Below, one piece after another: positions 19,534-28,924 of a stretch of 64,000 nucleotides of DNA (the first letter of the stretch is position 1; every line of letters begins with the position of its first letter). A program made the translations under genes and the position numbers. The stretch is taken from positions 186,001-250,000 of the forward strand of contig NZ_VLTK01000003.1 in the NCBI RefSeq assembly GCF_007558825.1, written 5' to 3'. This stretch comes from Brevibacterium aurantiacum (GTDB lineage Bacteria > Actinomycetota > Actinomycetes > Actinomycetales > Brevibacteriaceae). Below the pieces are notes generated by a model. It was not told where the DNA came from, did not search any database, and saw only the letters and a program-made list of their open reading frames with translations.

Positions 19534-21306
19534 TTCCTGCGCGTGGAAGTTGGCCCCGGTGCGGGGGAGCGACCAAGCTCCCCGCATCGAGGTCAGCGTC
19601 GCTGACTGCAGCCATTGGGACAAGAGCCTTGTCTCTTCCGCCAGCGAGTCGGATGCTGTTGGAAGCTTCCCTGGCGCAGGAACCCATTCCGCGCTCGCGC
19701 GAATGGCAACGAAGGCCTCGTCGATTCCCCGCGACCCACGGGAATGTGCAGCGGCGGCCAGCTTCCCATGCCGGATGACTGCGAGATCGAATCCTCCTTC
19801 GGGCCCAGGTGAGTACGCAAGGATCTCAGGGATATCTCGCAGGGCACGAACGGACTCGGCACGTGCGGCGTTTGCCAGTCCCGAGCGCATGGAATCGCGC
19901 ACCTCGGCGGCTGTCTCATACCTGGCTTCGGTGGCCAATCTCGACATTCTCTGCGTGCACAGATCACGCAGCGTTGAGTAGTCACCGTCCATAACCGCGA
20001 CCAGATCGCTGATGTCGGCCAGGTACTCCTGCCTGTCGATCACGCCGGCGCAGGGACCTCCGCACTGACCGACCTGAGAACTCACACACGGGCGGTGCGA
20101 TCCGAGATTGGCGGAGGTGATCCTCGCCGTGCATCGTTTGACGGGATAGAGGGTGTCGAGAAGCTCCTTCACCGCCTGGGCCGTCTTGCGCGACCGGAAC
20201 GGGCCCATGGGCGTTGCGGGCGACTTCTCCAATGCGGTGTTCGAACGGACGACTGACAACCTCGGATAAGCCTCATCGCTGAGAACGATCCAGGAATTGC
20301 GTTCGGGGTTCTTCGACCGACGGTTATACGGCGGGGCGAGTTCTCCGATCAGGCGAATCTCCCTGACCTCGGCCTCGAGCGCGTGCGCGCACGGCAGGCA
20401 GCTGACCTCCTGAGCTGCTGTGATCATCTCAGCCATCCGACCGCGGTTCTCCGAAGCGTTGAAATAGCCCCGGACTCGGCGCGCCATATTGCCGGATTTG
20501 CCGATGTAGAGGACTCGTCGAGTTCCATCCAGGAACATGTAGACGCCAGGCTCGGCCGGAACCCCTTTGGCCAGATGAGATTTGGCTTGGCGCTTCGCCC
20601 AACCGGCCTGGCGCACCGTGGCCAGCTCTTCGAGAGTTGTGATGCCATAGCCGCCGAATCGCTCCAGCACCCGGTGCAGCAGCTCTCCCGTGGCCTTTGC
20701 ATCGGAGAGTGCTCGGTGGTCAGGGGATACCTCGGTTCCGAAATGAGCGGCGAGAGTCGACAGTTTGTGATTGCGGACCTCATCGCGACTCACTACTCGC
20801 CGAGACAGGGTGACGGTGTCGAGGACAGTCGGCTGAGGCCAGTGATAGTCGAGCTTTTCACACGCGGAGCGGAGGAAGCCGATGTCGAAGGGAGCATTGT
20901 GCGCAACCAGGACGGCACCGACGGAGAACTCCAGAAAGCTCGGCAGCACAGAGCGAATCGAGGGAGCATCATCGACCATGGCGTGTGTGATGCCGGTCAG
21001 TCGCGCCACGAACGGGCTGATCACCGATTCCTCGGGCTTGACCAGAGATTGAAACTCTCCGAGCACCTCGCCGCCGCGCATCTTGACCGCACCGATCTCC
21101 GTGATCTCCGATTTTCCGGCAGTTGTGCCGGTTGTCTCAAGGTCGACTATCACGAAAGTGACCTCGTGGAGCGGAGTGCCAAGACTGTCGAACGACAACT
21201 GAGAGGAGGCGGTTGCTGACGGCGCTCGGTCGAATGGGGTGGACATGCGCCCCAGTCTTTCACTCGCCCCTGACACAGGAGAAGGCCCGACGTTCGACCG
21301 CGGCAT
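19501..21306 (-). CDS. DEDDh 3'-5' exonuclease fused to a GIY-YIG (UvrC/Cho-like) nuclease
   Basis: 601 residues. The DEDDh domain (about 48-215) shows VIVDLETTGT, HNAPFDIGFLRSA and HRALSDAKAT. The GIY-YIG domain (about 252-335) has GVYMFLDGTRRVLYIGKSG and an Arg-rich helix. A UvrC-like segment with GSHRPCVSSQVGQCGGPCAG follows. This architecture is common in actinobacteria beside trpD and is thought to act in DNA repair; the exact role is not read from sequence. The ATG at 21306 overlaps the upstream TGA (TGATG), which suggests coupling. An internal ATG at 21246 is an alternative start. Confidence 0.9.
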   Translation of the reverse strand: MPRSNVGPSPVSGASERLGRMSTPFDRAPSATASSQLSFDSLGTPLHEVTFVIVDLETTGTTAGKSEITEIGAVKMRGGEVLGEFQSLVKPEESVISPFVARLTGITHAMVDDAPSIRSVLPSFLEFSVGAVLVAHNAPFDIGFLRSACEKLDYHWPQPTVLDTVTLSRRVVSRDEVRNHKLSTLAAHFGTEVSPDHRALSDAKATGELLHRVLERFGGYGITTLEELATVRQAGWAKRQAKSHLAKGVPAEPGVYMFLDGTRRVLYIGKSGNMARRVRGYFNASENRGRMAEMITAAQEVSCLPCAHALEAEVREIRLIGELAPPYNRRSKNPERNSWIVLSDEAYPRLSVVRSNTALEKSPATPMGPFRSRKTAQAVKELLDTLYPVKRCTARITSANLGSHRPCVSSQVGQCGGPCAGVIDRQEYLADISDLVAVMDGDYSTLRDLCTQRMSRLATEARYETAAEVRDSMRSGLANAARAESVRALRDIPEILAYSPGPEGGFDLAVIRHGKLAAAAHSRGSRGIDEAFVAIRASAEWVPAPGKLPTASDSLAEETRLLSQWLQSATLTSMRGAWSLPRTGANFHAQESGTVRLGDPV

Positions 21307-21743
21307 CAGACTGAGGCGCCGTTGTCCTCGTCGGGCGAACGGTTAGTCGGGAGATGAAAGAACAGGCCGACTGCTCCACCGAGGCCGACTGCAATGCCGA
21401 TCAACAGAAACCAGCCGGGCAGTGGGCGGAAGAAGATCGCACCGAGGACCAACAGCAGGACAGCGCCGAACGTCGCGACCACGGAGAGCATCAGAGTCGG
21501 CGAGGCGGTGCGCCAGCCGATGGGTTCCGCTGGCCCGGGCTCCCAGCCCTCTTCCTCTTCGAGTCTCTCCCTGACCTCTTCAACAGGCATATCACCCATC
21601 AGGGCGCTGGGCTCTGCAATCTGGTTGACGAGATCCTCCCAGTGACTGTCACTGATGCGCGAAGAATCACCGAGCCGCTCCGACTCGGGAACCTCATCAC
21701 GCCAGTTCTCGTTCTTCTCGTCGTCCATGTCCTCTATCAGCAA
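21306..21743 (-). CDS. Small two-helix membrane protein of unknown function
   Basis: 145 residues from a TTG start; an ATG at 21728 would give 140. The first half is strongly acidic (Asp/Glu-rich, probably cytosolic). Two adjacent helices follow, at about 83-105 (LMLSVVATFGAVLLLVLGAIFF) and 110-130. The C-terminus is short and polar. The layout resembles the small actinobacterial membrane proteins often encoded before the DEDDh-GIY-YIG nuclease. Its stop overlaps the nuclease start by one base. Confidence 0.75.
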   Translation of the reverse strand: MLIEDMDDEKNENWRDEVPESERLGDSSRISDSHWEDLVNQIAEPSALMGDMPVEEVRERLEEEEGWEPGPAEPIGWRTASPTLMLSVVATFGAVLLLVLGAIFFRPLPGWFLLIGIAVGLGGAVGLFFHLPTNRSPDEDNGASV

Positions 21744-21757
21744 TCTTCTTGGTGTCT

Positions 21758-22549
21758 CTATTCCCCGGTTACGGGGTTCCCTGCCGGGAAACGATCGGCG
21801 GATGTCGCCTTGTCCAGAATCGCCTCGGCGATGATGTCCGCATCATTGTCCAAGGTGGCTACGTGCTGGGATCGACGCAGAGATAGGATCGTCGGTCGCT
21901 GGGGCAGACGCGATCGCAAGGTTCGCAGGGTCCGCGGCCCGACCACTCCGTCGCGGCCGGAGACGAAGAGGGTGACTGGGCATTCGATCCGCCAGAGGTC
22001 CTCGCGAAGAGCTCTCTGTGCCGAAGCGAACGAGGCGATAGCCGCGACGGGGGTGCGATCGTAAGCATATTCGCAGCGATCCGGATGTGCGATGTCGCCG
22101 GCGATCGCCGGCACAGAGGTGACCACGTGCTTGAGGACGGGCAGAAACGGCGTCAGCGGGGAATCGATGTGAAGGGCAGGATTGATCAGAACGAGCTCGT
22201 CAGGAGGGGAATCCCCGGCGCCCAGTGCCAATGCCAGGGCACCGCCCATTGACAGACCGGCCACCACCACCCGGGAGTGAGTTCGAGACAGTGCCTGAAG
22301 CTCCGCCTTCGCTGCGTCGAGCCATTCGGACCAGGGCGTGGAATTGAGGTCCTGCCACCGAGTGCCGTGGCCCGGAAGCAACGGCACGCTGACGCTGATT
22401 CCATGATGGCCCAAGCTCCGGGCGATGGGGAACCACGCGGCCGGAGAACCGGTGATCCCATGGAGAAACAGCACCGCAGACTCAGAGTCCGGGACAATCT
22501 GCCGGTAAGGTGCAGTCGGCACCGATTGAGGTGTGTAGTCGATCTCCAT
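21758..22549 (-). CDS. Alpha/beta hydrolase (carboxylesterase / monoacylglycerol lipase-like)
   Basis: 263 residues. The oxyanion-hole region is LFLHGITGSPAAW. The nucleophile elbow is GLSMGG, the acid is probably Asp in VSGRDGVVGP, and the catalytic His is in SQHVATLDND. It is cytosolic with no signal peptide. Compact cap and overall length fit bacterial carboxylesterases of the Est30/MGL type. The ATG lies 86 bp from the divergent plsC start. The next gene on the same strand, 14 bp on, is the small membrane protein, so they may be co-transcribed. Confidence 0.85.
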   Translation of the reverse strand: MEIDYTPQSVPTAPYRQIVPDSESAVLFLHGITGSPAAWFPIARSLGHHGISVSVPLLPGHGTRWQDLNSTPWSEWLDAAKAELQALSRTHSRVVVAGLSMGGALALALGAGDSPPDELVLINPALHIDSPLTPFLPVLKHVVTSVPAIAGDIAHPDRCEYAYDRTPVAAIASFASAQRALREDLWRIECPVTLFVSGRDGVVGPRTLRTLRSRLPQRPTILSLRRSQHVATLDNDADIIAEAILDKATSADRFPAGNPVTGE

Positions 22550-22635
22550 AGGTTCAGCATGGCATGAATGTGCGTTGATGGTGTCGATATATGATGTCCG
22601 AGGACGACAAAGAGTCGTGACAGGGAAGGGTGCTC

Positions 22636-23415
22636 GTGTTCTACTGGTTTCTCAAGCGAGTCGTGGCCGGACCCATTCTGCGGATCCTCTTCCGTCCCTG
22701 GGTGCGCGGGTTGGACAATCTCCCGTCTGATGGACCTGCGATCATCGCAGGAAACCACAATCACTTCATGGATTCGATCTTCGTCCCTCTCCTAGCACCC
22801 CGGCCTGTCGTCTATCTGGCGAAGAAGGACTATTTCACCGGTCGCGGCCTCAAGGGCGCGGTCACCCGGTGGTTCTTCAAACTCAACAACCAGCTGCCGA
22901 TGGATCGAGCCGGGGGCTCTGGTTCTCAGGCCTCACTGGAATCCGGGCTCAAGGTTCTGAGAGAGGGGAACTCTCTGGGCATCTATCCGGAGGGCACCCG
23001 TTCACCGGACGGCAAGCTCTACCGCGGCCGCACGGGCGTCGCCCGCCTGGTCCTCGAATCAGGCGCCCCGGTGATTCCCGTCGCTATCATCGGCACCGAC
23101 AAGATTCAGCCTCCTGGACGCCTGATCCCGAAGTTCCGACGCGTCGGAATAGTCTTCGGTTCCTCCATGGATTTCTCGAAGTATGAGGGCCTTCCCCACG
23201 ACAGGTTCCTGTTGCGATCCGTCACCGACGAGATCATGTACGAGATCATGCGGCTCTCCGGCCAGGAGTACGTTGACAAGTACGCGTCGACCGTCAAAAC
23301 GAAGCTCCTGACCAGCGCCAAACCCAAGAAGGCCGAGGATCAAAAGTCCGAGGGTGACAGGCCGCAGGGATCCACTGGCGCCAAGGACGACCAAGCGCAG
23401 CCCGAGACCGAGTGA
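22636..23415 (+). CDS. plsC: 1-acyl-sn-glycerol-3-phosphate acyltransferase (PlsC family)
   Basis: 259 residues from GTG 22636, which has GGAAGGG seven bases upstream; a GTG at 22630 is also possible. The acyltransferase motifs are NHNHFMDS (catalytic HX4D) and YPEGTRSPDG (substrate binding), with PVIPVAIIGTDKI further on. It acylates lysophosphatidate in phospholipid synthesis at the membrane. The Lys/Asp/Glu-rich C-terminal tail of about 35 residues is disordered. Confidence 0.9.
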   Translation: MFYWFLKRVVAGPILRILFRPWVRGLDNLPSDGPAIIAGNHNHFMDSIFVPLLAPRPVVYLAKKDYFTGRGLKGAVTRWFFKLNNQLPMDRAGGSGSQASLESGLKVLREGNSLGIYPEGTRSPDGKLYRGRTGVARLVLESGAPVIPVAIIGTDKIQPPGRLIPKFRRVGIVFGSSMDFSKYEGLPHDRFLLRSVTDEIMYEIMRLSGQEYVDKYASTVKTKLLTSAKPKKAEDQKSEGDRPQGSTGAKDDQAQPETE

Positions 23416-23654
23416 GCGGGCTCCCAGAGCGGCACAGAACAGTCCATCTGTGTGTGAATCACGTGTTCGAATACTGCGATAACGGCGACACGCAGAAATT
23501 GTTACCTTGAGGTGTTTGTCCTGGAAGGCCCGGGAGAATAGCTTGGAGATGTTGAATCCCACTGTAGGTTCGCTGAGAAGAGAGCTAGAATAGTTATGTT
23601 CTCTGCTCTTCAAAGCGACCTCGCTTCCCCCAGGGACTATAAGGAGGAGTCGGT

Positions 23655-24236
23655 GTGAACCGCTCAAGTCATGAAAGCGTCGAGCCGACGCCAATACCAC
23701 CAGCCGCCCAAGGACTGTTGTTCGACGACGATCTGCCAGTCCTCGATGAAGAGGCCGGCTACCGCGGTCCGACTGTGTGCAAAGTCGTCGGCATCAGCTA
23801 CCGCCGGCTCGACTATTGGGCGCGCACCGACCTGGTGACCCCGTCGATCCGCAACGCCACGGGATCGGGCAGCCAGCGGCTCTACAGCTTCCGTGACATC
23901 CTCGTCCTCAAGATCGTCAAGCGGCTTCTCGACACCGGCGTCGGACTGCAGTCGATCCGTACTGCGGTCGACCACCTGCGTTCGCGCGGTGTTCGGGACC
24001 TCTCCCAGATCACTCTGATGTCCGATGGTGCCAGCGTCTTCGAATGCACCTCACCCGACGAGGTCGTTGATCTTCTGCAGGGCGGACAGGGCGTCTTCGG
24101 CATTGCCGTCGGGCGTGTCTGGAATGAAGTTGAAGGCAGCCTCTCCGAACTGCCGAGCGAGCGTCTTCCCGAAGATGATTCCGCAGTCGTCGAAATGGAT
24201 GAGCTCGCACAGCGAAGAGCACAGAAGCTCGGCTGA
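23655..24236 (+). CDS. ftsR: MerR-family regulator, FtsR type
   Basis: 193 residues. The MerR winged-helix domain begins with YRGPTVCKVVGISYRRLDYW and continues RLYSFRDILVLKIVKRLLDTG. This is very close to the actinobacterial FtsR/Rv1828 family, described as controlling ftsZ in Corynebacterium. No metal-binding cysteines of the classical MerR type are seen; the C-terminal effector domain is of the FtsR kind. It starts with GTG behind AAGGAGG. The usual neighbours of this regulator (an FHA protein and a bifunctional nuclease) are not next to it here. A strong terminator follows. Confidence 0.85.
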   Translation: MNRSSHESVEPTPIPPAAQGLLFDDDLPVLDEEAGYRGPTVCKVVGISYRRLDYWARTDLVTPSIRNATGSGSQRLYSFRDILVLKIVKRLLDTGVGLQSIRTAVDHLRSRGVRDLSQITLMSDGASVFECTSPDEVVDLLQGGQGVFGIAVGRVWNEVEGSLSELPSERLPEDDSAVVEMDELAQRRAQKLG

Positions 24237-24290
24237 GCAGCTTGTCGCCCGGATACCGGGCAGTCCCTGACCGGGACACTATGGGGGATT

Positions 24291-24330
24291 GATGAGTGTG
24301 GCCCGTCCGTGAGGACGGGCCACACTCATC
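24291..24330 (+). terminator. Terminator after ftsR
   Basis: A perfect 18-bp stem (24291-24308 with 24313-24330, core GAGTGTGGCCCGTCC) with a GTGA loop. The 200 bp from here to the parA stop hold only a small 7-bp inverted repeat (24349-24363); no gene is seen there. Confidence 0.85.
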
Positions 24331-24534
24331 TTCATCAAGAAGAATCAAGCCTCGCGGCGAGGCATCTCGGCATGACAACAGGTACGGCACCCTCACTTCA
24401 GCAATGCCCGCAATCTGAACAACCCCAGAGTCCACTGGCTCAAGAGTTCGAGCCTGAAGGGAACGAGCAGGAAGCCTCACGGACAAGCCAGCTGCCACAG
24501 GACGTGGCGTTCGATGCCTACTGCTGCTTCGGTC

Positions 24535-25347
24535 CTACTGCTTCGGGGTGTTGCGCGAACGGATGTTCTCCGAGCGCAGAGCGCGTTCCAGCAAGGTGTC
24601 GAATGAAGTCGCAACTTCCTCGGCTGGCTTCCCGGGCCACGTGTGAATTGGGCGGGCAGAACCCTGTGCCTGCTGCATCACGGCACGTTCGGCCAATGGC
24701 GGATTGAGCACCAACGGTCCGAACATCTCCCGCATCTCAGTGATGCGATAGTCATGTTCGTTCGAACCGGCGCGAACCCGGTTCACTACGAGACCCAGCG
24801 GCTGAATGTCCGAGGTTCCACGTTGGCGCAGTTCGTCTGCCGCCCGCAGCGCGCGATCCGCGGCTGCTACTGAGAACAGGCTGGGCTCGGTCACCACTGC
24901 AACCCGGTTGCTGGCCGTCCACGCGGTGCGTGTGAGCCCGTTGAGACTCGGCGGACAGTCGATGAGAACCAGTCGGTACCCTTTGGCGACGCGACTCAGT
25001 GCGTCTTCAAGGCGCCGGAGGTACTTCTCCGACAATGAGGGTCGATCGAACTCCGCAGCTCTGGGGGAGCCGGAGATCACGTCAAGCTGGCCGAGCTTGT
25101 CACCCACCCACCCGGAGGGGATGATCGCCTCGGACAGGATTTTCTGGGACTTGGGAGCAGCGAGCACATCGGCGATATCGACACGTGTCGACGTCGGGAC
25201 ATCAAGGCCGGTCGATGAGTCCGCTTGCGGATCCATGTCGACGACCAAGGTCGGAATTCCTCGGTTGTAAGCGGCCGAGGCAAGACCGAGTGTCACGGAC
25301 GTCTTACCGACTCCGCCTTTGAGGCTGCTGATACTTAGGACAAGCAC
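24535..25347 (-). CDS. ParA/MinD-family ATPase
   Basis: 270 residues. It has the deviant Walker A motif KGGVGKT near the N-terminus, a second motif VVDMDPQADSSTGLD and LVLIDCPPSLNGLTR (Walker B region). No ParB gene or obvious parS-like cluster is nearby, so it is an orphan ParA-type protein rather than the main chromosome-partition pair. It may position cell-division or other cargo, but its partner is unknown. The GTG start has AGGAGG directly against it and a TAACGT box six bases upstream, so the transcript may be leaderless. Divergent from pyc. Confidence 0.85.
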   Translation of the reverse strand: MLVLSISSLKGGVGKTSVTLGLASAAYNRGIPTLVVDMDPQADSSTGLDVPTSTRVDIADVLAAPKSQKILSEAIIPSGWVGDKLGQLDVISGSPRAAEFDRPSLSEKYLRRLEDALSRVAKGYRLVLIDCPPSLNGLTRTAWTASNRVAVVTEPSLFSVAAADRALRAADELRQRGTSDIQPLGLVVNRVRAGSNEHDYRITEMREMFGPLVLNPPLAERAVMQQAQGSARPIHTWPGKPAEEVATSFDTLLERALRSENIRSRNTPKQ

Positions 25348-25353
25348 CCTCCT

Positions 25354-25359
25354 ACGTTA
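25354..25359 (-). promoter_or_regulatory. Probable -10 box (TAACGT) of a leaderless parA-like transcript
   Basis: On the minus strand TAACGT is followed by AGGAGG and then the GTG start codon. The six-base gap matches the other leaderless candidates. Confidence 0.5.
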
Positions 25360-25483
25360 ACGTATCCAACCGGGCCGAGCAGTCACGACCACGCCGGGCG
25401 TGGCAGCAGAGTCGAAATCAGACCCCCTGTATTCGAGTGCTCTGGGTCACTTAGTAGAGTTGTTCCTTGACAGCCCGTCGACT

Positions 25484-25499
25484 ATCGCCTCTAGGCGAT
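25484..25499. promoter_or_regulatory. Inverted repeat in the pyc leader
   Basis: ATCGCCT-CT-AGGCGAT has perfect 7-bp arms, 24 bases upstream of the pyc ATG. A TTGACA at 25467-25472 lies just before it. It could be an operator overlapping the promoter. No regulator is known from the sequence. Confidence 0.35.
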
Positions 25500-25522
25500 C
25501 GATACAGAAGTGAGAGACACAG

Positions 25523-28500
25523 ATGTTCTCTAAAGTTCTTGTGGCAAATCGTGGAGAGATCGCCGTTCGCGCATTCCGTGCAGCGTACGAACTCGGCGCC
25601 TCCACTGTCGCTGTTTTTCCCTATGAGGATCGGAACTCCGAACACCGAATGAAGGCCGATGAGGCCTACATGATCGGCCAAGAAGGTCACCCCGTTCGCG
25701 CGTATCTCAGCGTCGAAGAGATGCTGCGCGTCGCCAAGGAATCGGGGGCCGACGCGATATACCCCGGCTACGGTTTCCTGTCGGAGAACCCCGACTTGGC
25801 GCGAGCCTGTCAGGAGGCAGGAATCACGTTCATCGGCCCCAAAGCCGACGTTCTCGAACTTGCCGGCAACAAGGTGCAGGCTCTGACGGCGGCACGCAAT
25901 GCCGGTATTCCAGTACTCGATTCGACTCGTCCCTCCGCCGATATAGCTCAGCTGCTGGCCGATGCGGACTCCATGGAATACCCGCTCTTCGTCAAGGCTG
26001 TGGCAGGTGGCGGCGGACGCGGAATGCGCCGAGTTGCCGAGTCCTCACAGCTGGAGGACGCGCTCAAGGCGGCGATGCGCGAAGCCGAAGGCGCTTTCGG
26101 AGATCCCACGGTCTTCATCGAACAGGCCGTGCAGCGACCGCGTCACATCGAGGTCCAGGTCCTTGCCGACAACGACTCGAATGCTATTCACCTCTTCGAA
26201 CGCGACTGCTCTGTCCAACGTCGTCATCAGAAGGTCGTCGAGATCGCACCGGCGCCGAACCTGGATCCGGCCATCGCCGACGCACTGCACGCAGATGCTC
26301 TGAAATTCGCTGCGGCGCTGGGCTACCAGAACGCCGGAACCGTCGAGTTCCTCCTCGAAACCGACGGCCCGCGCAAGGGTAAGCACGTCTTCATCGAGAT
26401 GAACCCGCGCATTCAGGTCGAACACACGGTGACCGAAGAGATCACTGACGTCGATCTGGTCGCGTCACAGATGCGCGTCGCATCGGGGGAGACCCTGGCA
26501 GAGATCGGCCTGGCTCAGGACGACATGCGAATCAAGGGCTCCGCCCTCCAGTGCCGCATCACCACCGAGGACCCGGCAAACGCCTTCCGTCCCGACACTG
26601 GAACCATCACTGCCTACCGATCTGCCGGCGGCGCCGGTGTCCGGCTCGACGGTGGAACAGTCCACGCAGGAGCAGTAGTCAGCGCGCACTTCGACTCGAT
26701 GCTGGTCAAACTCACTTGCCGTGGTCGCGATTTCGAGCAGGCAATCTCTCGTGCACGACGTGCCCTGGCCGAGTTCCGAATCCGCGGTGTATCGTCGAAC
26801 ATCGGATTTCTGCGGGCCGTGCTGGAAGATGAGTCATTCATCGCCGGAGATCTCGCAACCTCATTCATCGAAGAGCGCCCACATCTGCTCGACGCTCGTG
26901 TCAGTGCGGATCGCGGTTCGAAGATCCTCGACTACCTGGCCGATGTCACCGTCAACCGTCCCAACGGTGAGCCCCGCGTGCGCATCCGCCCGGGGGAGAA
27001 GCTTCCCGATATCGATCTCGACACGGATCCGACACCTGGAAGCCGCGATCGACTCCTCGAGGTCGGCCCGACCGGTTTCGCTCAGGCACTGCGAAGCCAG
27101 ACTCCATTGGCGGTCACGGACACCACATTCCGCGACGCTCACCAGTCGCTGCTGGCGACCCGAGTGCGCACCCGCGATCTGTTGGCCGTCGCCGGGCATG
27201 TGTCCCGGATGACGCCGGAGCTGCTCAGCATCGAAGCCTGGGGAGGTGCGACCTATGATGTGGCGCTGCGCTTCCTCGGCGAGGATCCCTGGGAGCGCTT
27301 GGCCGCACTGCGCTCGGCTGTTCCCAACATCAATCTCCAGATGCTGCTGCGCGGTCGCAACACCGTCGGCTACACTCCGTACCCGACCCAGGTCACCGAT
27401 GCCTTCGTCGATGAGGCCGCGCGCACCGGCATCGACATCTTCCGCATCTTCGACGCCCTCAACGACGTCGAACAGATGCGTCCTGCCATCGAGGCAGTTC
27501 GGGCCACGAACACCACCGTCGCCGAGGTTGCCCTGTGCTATACCTCCGACATCCTCGATCCGCGAGAAGAGCTCTACACGCTCGACTACTACCTGAAGCT
27601 CGCAGAAGAGATCGTCGCGGCCGGTGCCCATGTGCTCGCTATCAAGGACATGGCCGGACTCCTTCGCCCTGCCGCTGCGACGAAGCTCGTCACGGCGCTG
27701 CGGGAGAACTTCGACCTGCCTGTCCACGTCCACACCCACGACACCGCCGGTGGCCAGTTGGCCACGCTCTGCGCTGCGGCCGCAGCCGGAGCCGACGCGG
27801 TCGATGCGGCATCTGCCTCGATGGCCGGAACCACCAGTCAGCCGAGCCTGTCGGCTCTGGTGGCAGCATTTGAGAACACCGAACGCGACACCAAGATCAG
27901 CCTGAACGCGGTCAGCGACCTCGAACCATACTGGGAGTCCGTCCGCAAGGTCTATGCCCCGTTCGAATCCGGACTGGCCGGACCGACCGGCCGTGTCTAC
28001 CGCCACGAGATCCCGGGCGGACAGCTGTCCAACCTGCGCCAGCAGGCCGTAGCGCTGGGTCTGGGGGAGCGGTTCGAGGACATCGAACGCATGTATGCGG
28101 CAGCGGACGCGATCCTCGGCCACCTCGTCAAGGTCACGCCCTCGTCCAAGGTCGTCGGCGACCTCGCGCTTCACCTCGTGGGCGCCGGCGTCGATCCTAA
28201 GGAGTTCGCAGAGAATCCGGACAAGTTCGACATTCCGGACTCGGTGATCGGTTTCCTCAGCGGCGACCTCGGTGATCCTCCAGGCGGATGGCCCGAGCCG
28301 TTCCGCACGAAGGCCCTGGCAGGGCGCAAACACAAGGCTGTGTCCGAGGATCTCGCGGCAGAGGATGCTGCTGCTCTGGAGACGCCGGGCGCTGCACGTC
28401 AGGCCAAGCTCAATTCGCTCCTGTTCCCCGGACCGACCAGGGAGTTCGAGCAGATGCGAGCCAACTACGGCGACCTGTCCGTCGTTGAGACCTCGGAATA

Positions 28501-28924
28501 CCTCTACGGTCTGACTGCAGGCGAGGAGCACGCGGTTGAGCTGTCGAAAGGCAAGGACCTCCTCATCGGGGTGCAGGCAATCAGCGGAACAGACGAGCGC
28601 GGCATGCGATCGGTGATGTTCACCCTCAACGGTCAGCTGCGCCCGCTGCAGGTTCGCGACCGGGCGGTCGAAAGCGACGTCAAGACCGCGGAGAAGGCCG
28701 ATCCGTCAAACTCCGGCCACGTGGCCAGCCCGTTCGCCGGCGTAGTCACACTCCAGGTCGCACAGGGGGACCAGGTCGAAGCCGGCGCAACAGTCGCGAC
28801 GATCGAGGCCATGAAGATGGAGGCCTCCATCACCACACAGACGGCCGGGACTGTCTCCCGCATCGCCATCGGCAACGTCCAGCAGCTTGAAGGCGGCGAC
28901 CTCGTCGTGGTCATCGATGGCTGA
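25523..28924 (+). CDS. pyc: Pyruvate carboxylase
   Basis: 1133 residues, full length for the single-chain enzyme. The biotin carboxylase domain (about 1-450) starts with VLVANRGEIAVRAFR and has the ATP-grasp loop GGGGRGMRRV. The carboxyltransferase domain (about 530-800) has TDTTFRDAHQSLLATRVR and the metal-site HVHTHDTAG. The C-terminal biotinyl domain holds EAMKMEASI; the middle Lys is biotinylated. It makes oxaloacetate from pyruvate and bicarbonate to refill the TCA cycle. The last 8 bp overlap def. Confidence 0.98.
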   Translation: MFSKVLVANRGEIAVRAFRAAYELGASTVAVFPYEDRNSEHRMKADEAYMIGQEGHPVRAYLSVEEMLRVAKESGADAIYPGYGFLSENPDLARACQEAGITFIGPKADVLELAGNKVQALTAARNAGIPVLDSTRPSADIAQLLADADSMEYPLFVKAVAGGGGRGMRRVAESSQLEDALKAAMREAEGAFGDPTVFIEQAVQRPRHIEVQVLADNDSNAIHLFERDCSVQRRHQKVVEIAPAPNLDPAIADALHADALKFAAALGYQNAGTVEFLLETDGPRKGKHVFIEMNPRIQVEHTVTEEITDVDLVASQMRVASGETLAEIGLAQDDMRIKGSALQCRITTEDPANAFRPDTGTITAYRSAGGAGVRLDGGTVHAGAVVSAHFDSMLVKLTCRGRDFEQAISRARRALAEFRIRGVSSNIGFLRAVLEDESFIAGDLATSFIEERPHLLDARVSADRGSKILDYLADVTVNRPNGEPRVRIRPGEKLPDIDLDTDPTPGSRDRLLEVGPTGFAQALRSQTPLAVTDTTFRDAHQSLLATRVRTRDLLAVAGHVSRMTPELLSIEAWGGATYDVALRFLGEDPWERLAALRSAVPNINLQMLLRGRNTVGYTPYPTQVTDAFVDEAARTGIDIFRIFDALNDVEQMRPAIEAVRATNTTVAEVALCYTSDILDPREELYTLDYYLKLAEEIVAAGAHVLAIKDMAGLLRPAAATKLVTALRENFDLPVHVHTHDTAGGQLATLCAAAAAGADAVDAASASMAGTTSQPSLSALVAAFENTERDTKISLNAVSDLEPYWESVRKVYAPFESGLAGPTGRVYRHEIPGGQLSNLRQQAVALGLGERFEDIERMYAAADAILGHLVKVTPSSKVVGDLALHLVGAGVDPKEFAENPDKFDIPDSVIGFLSGDLGDPPGGWPEPFRTKALAGRKHKAVSEDLAAEDAAALETPGAARQAKLNSLLFPGPTREFEQMRANYGDLSVVETSEYLYGLTAGEEHAVELSKGKDLLIGVQAISGTDERGMRSVMFTLNGQLRPLQVRDRAVESDVKTAEKADPSNSGHVASPFAGVVTLQVAQGDQVEAGATVATIEAMKMEASITTQTAGTVSRIAIGNVQQLEGGDLVVVIDG

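Noticed and set aside
23655..24236. HspR as identity of the MerR-type regulator
   Set aside because: The sequence matches the FtsR/Rv1828 group, is longer than HspR, and is not beside dnaK genes.
26861..28531. A 556-residue open frame on the minus strand inside pyc
   Set aside because: It lies wholly opposite a full-length pyruvate carboxylase and its translation is an Arg/Gly/Asp-rich shadow of the GC-rich coding strand, with no family features.
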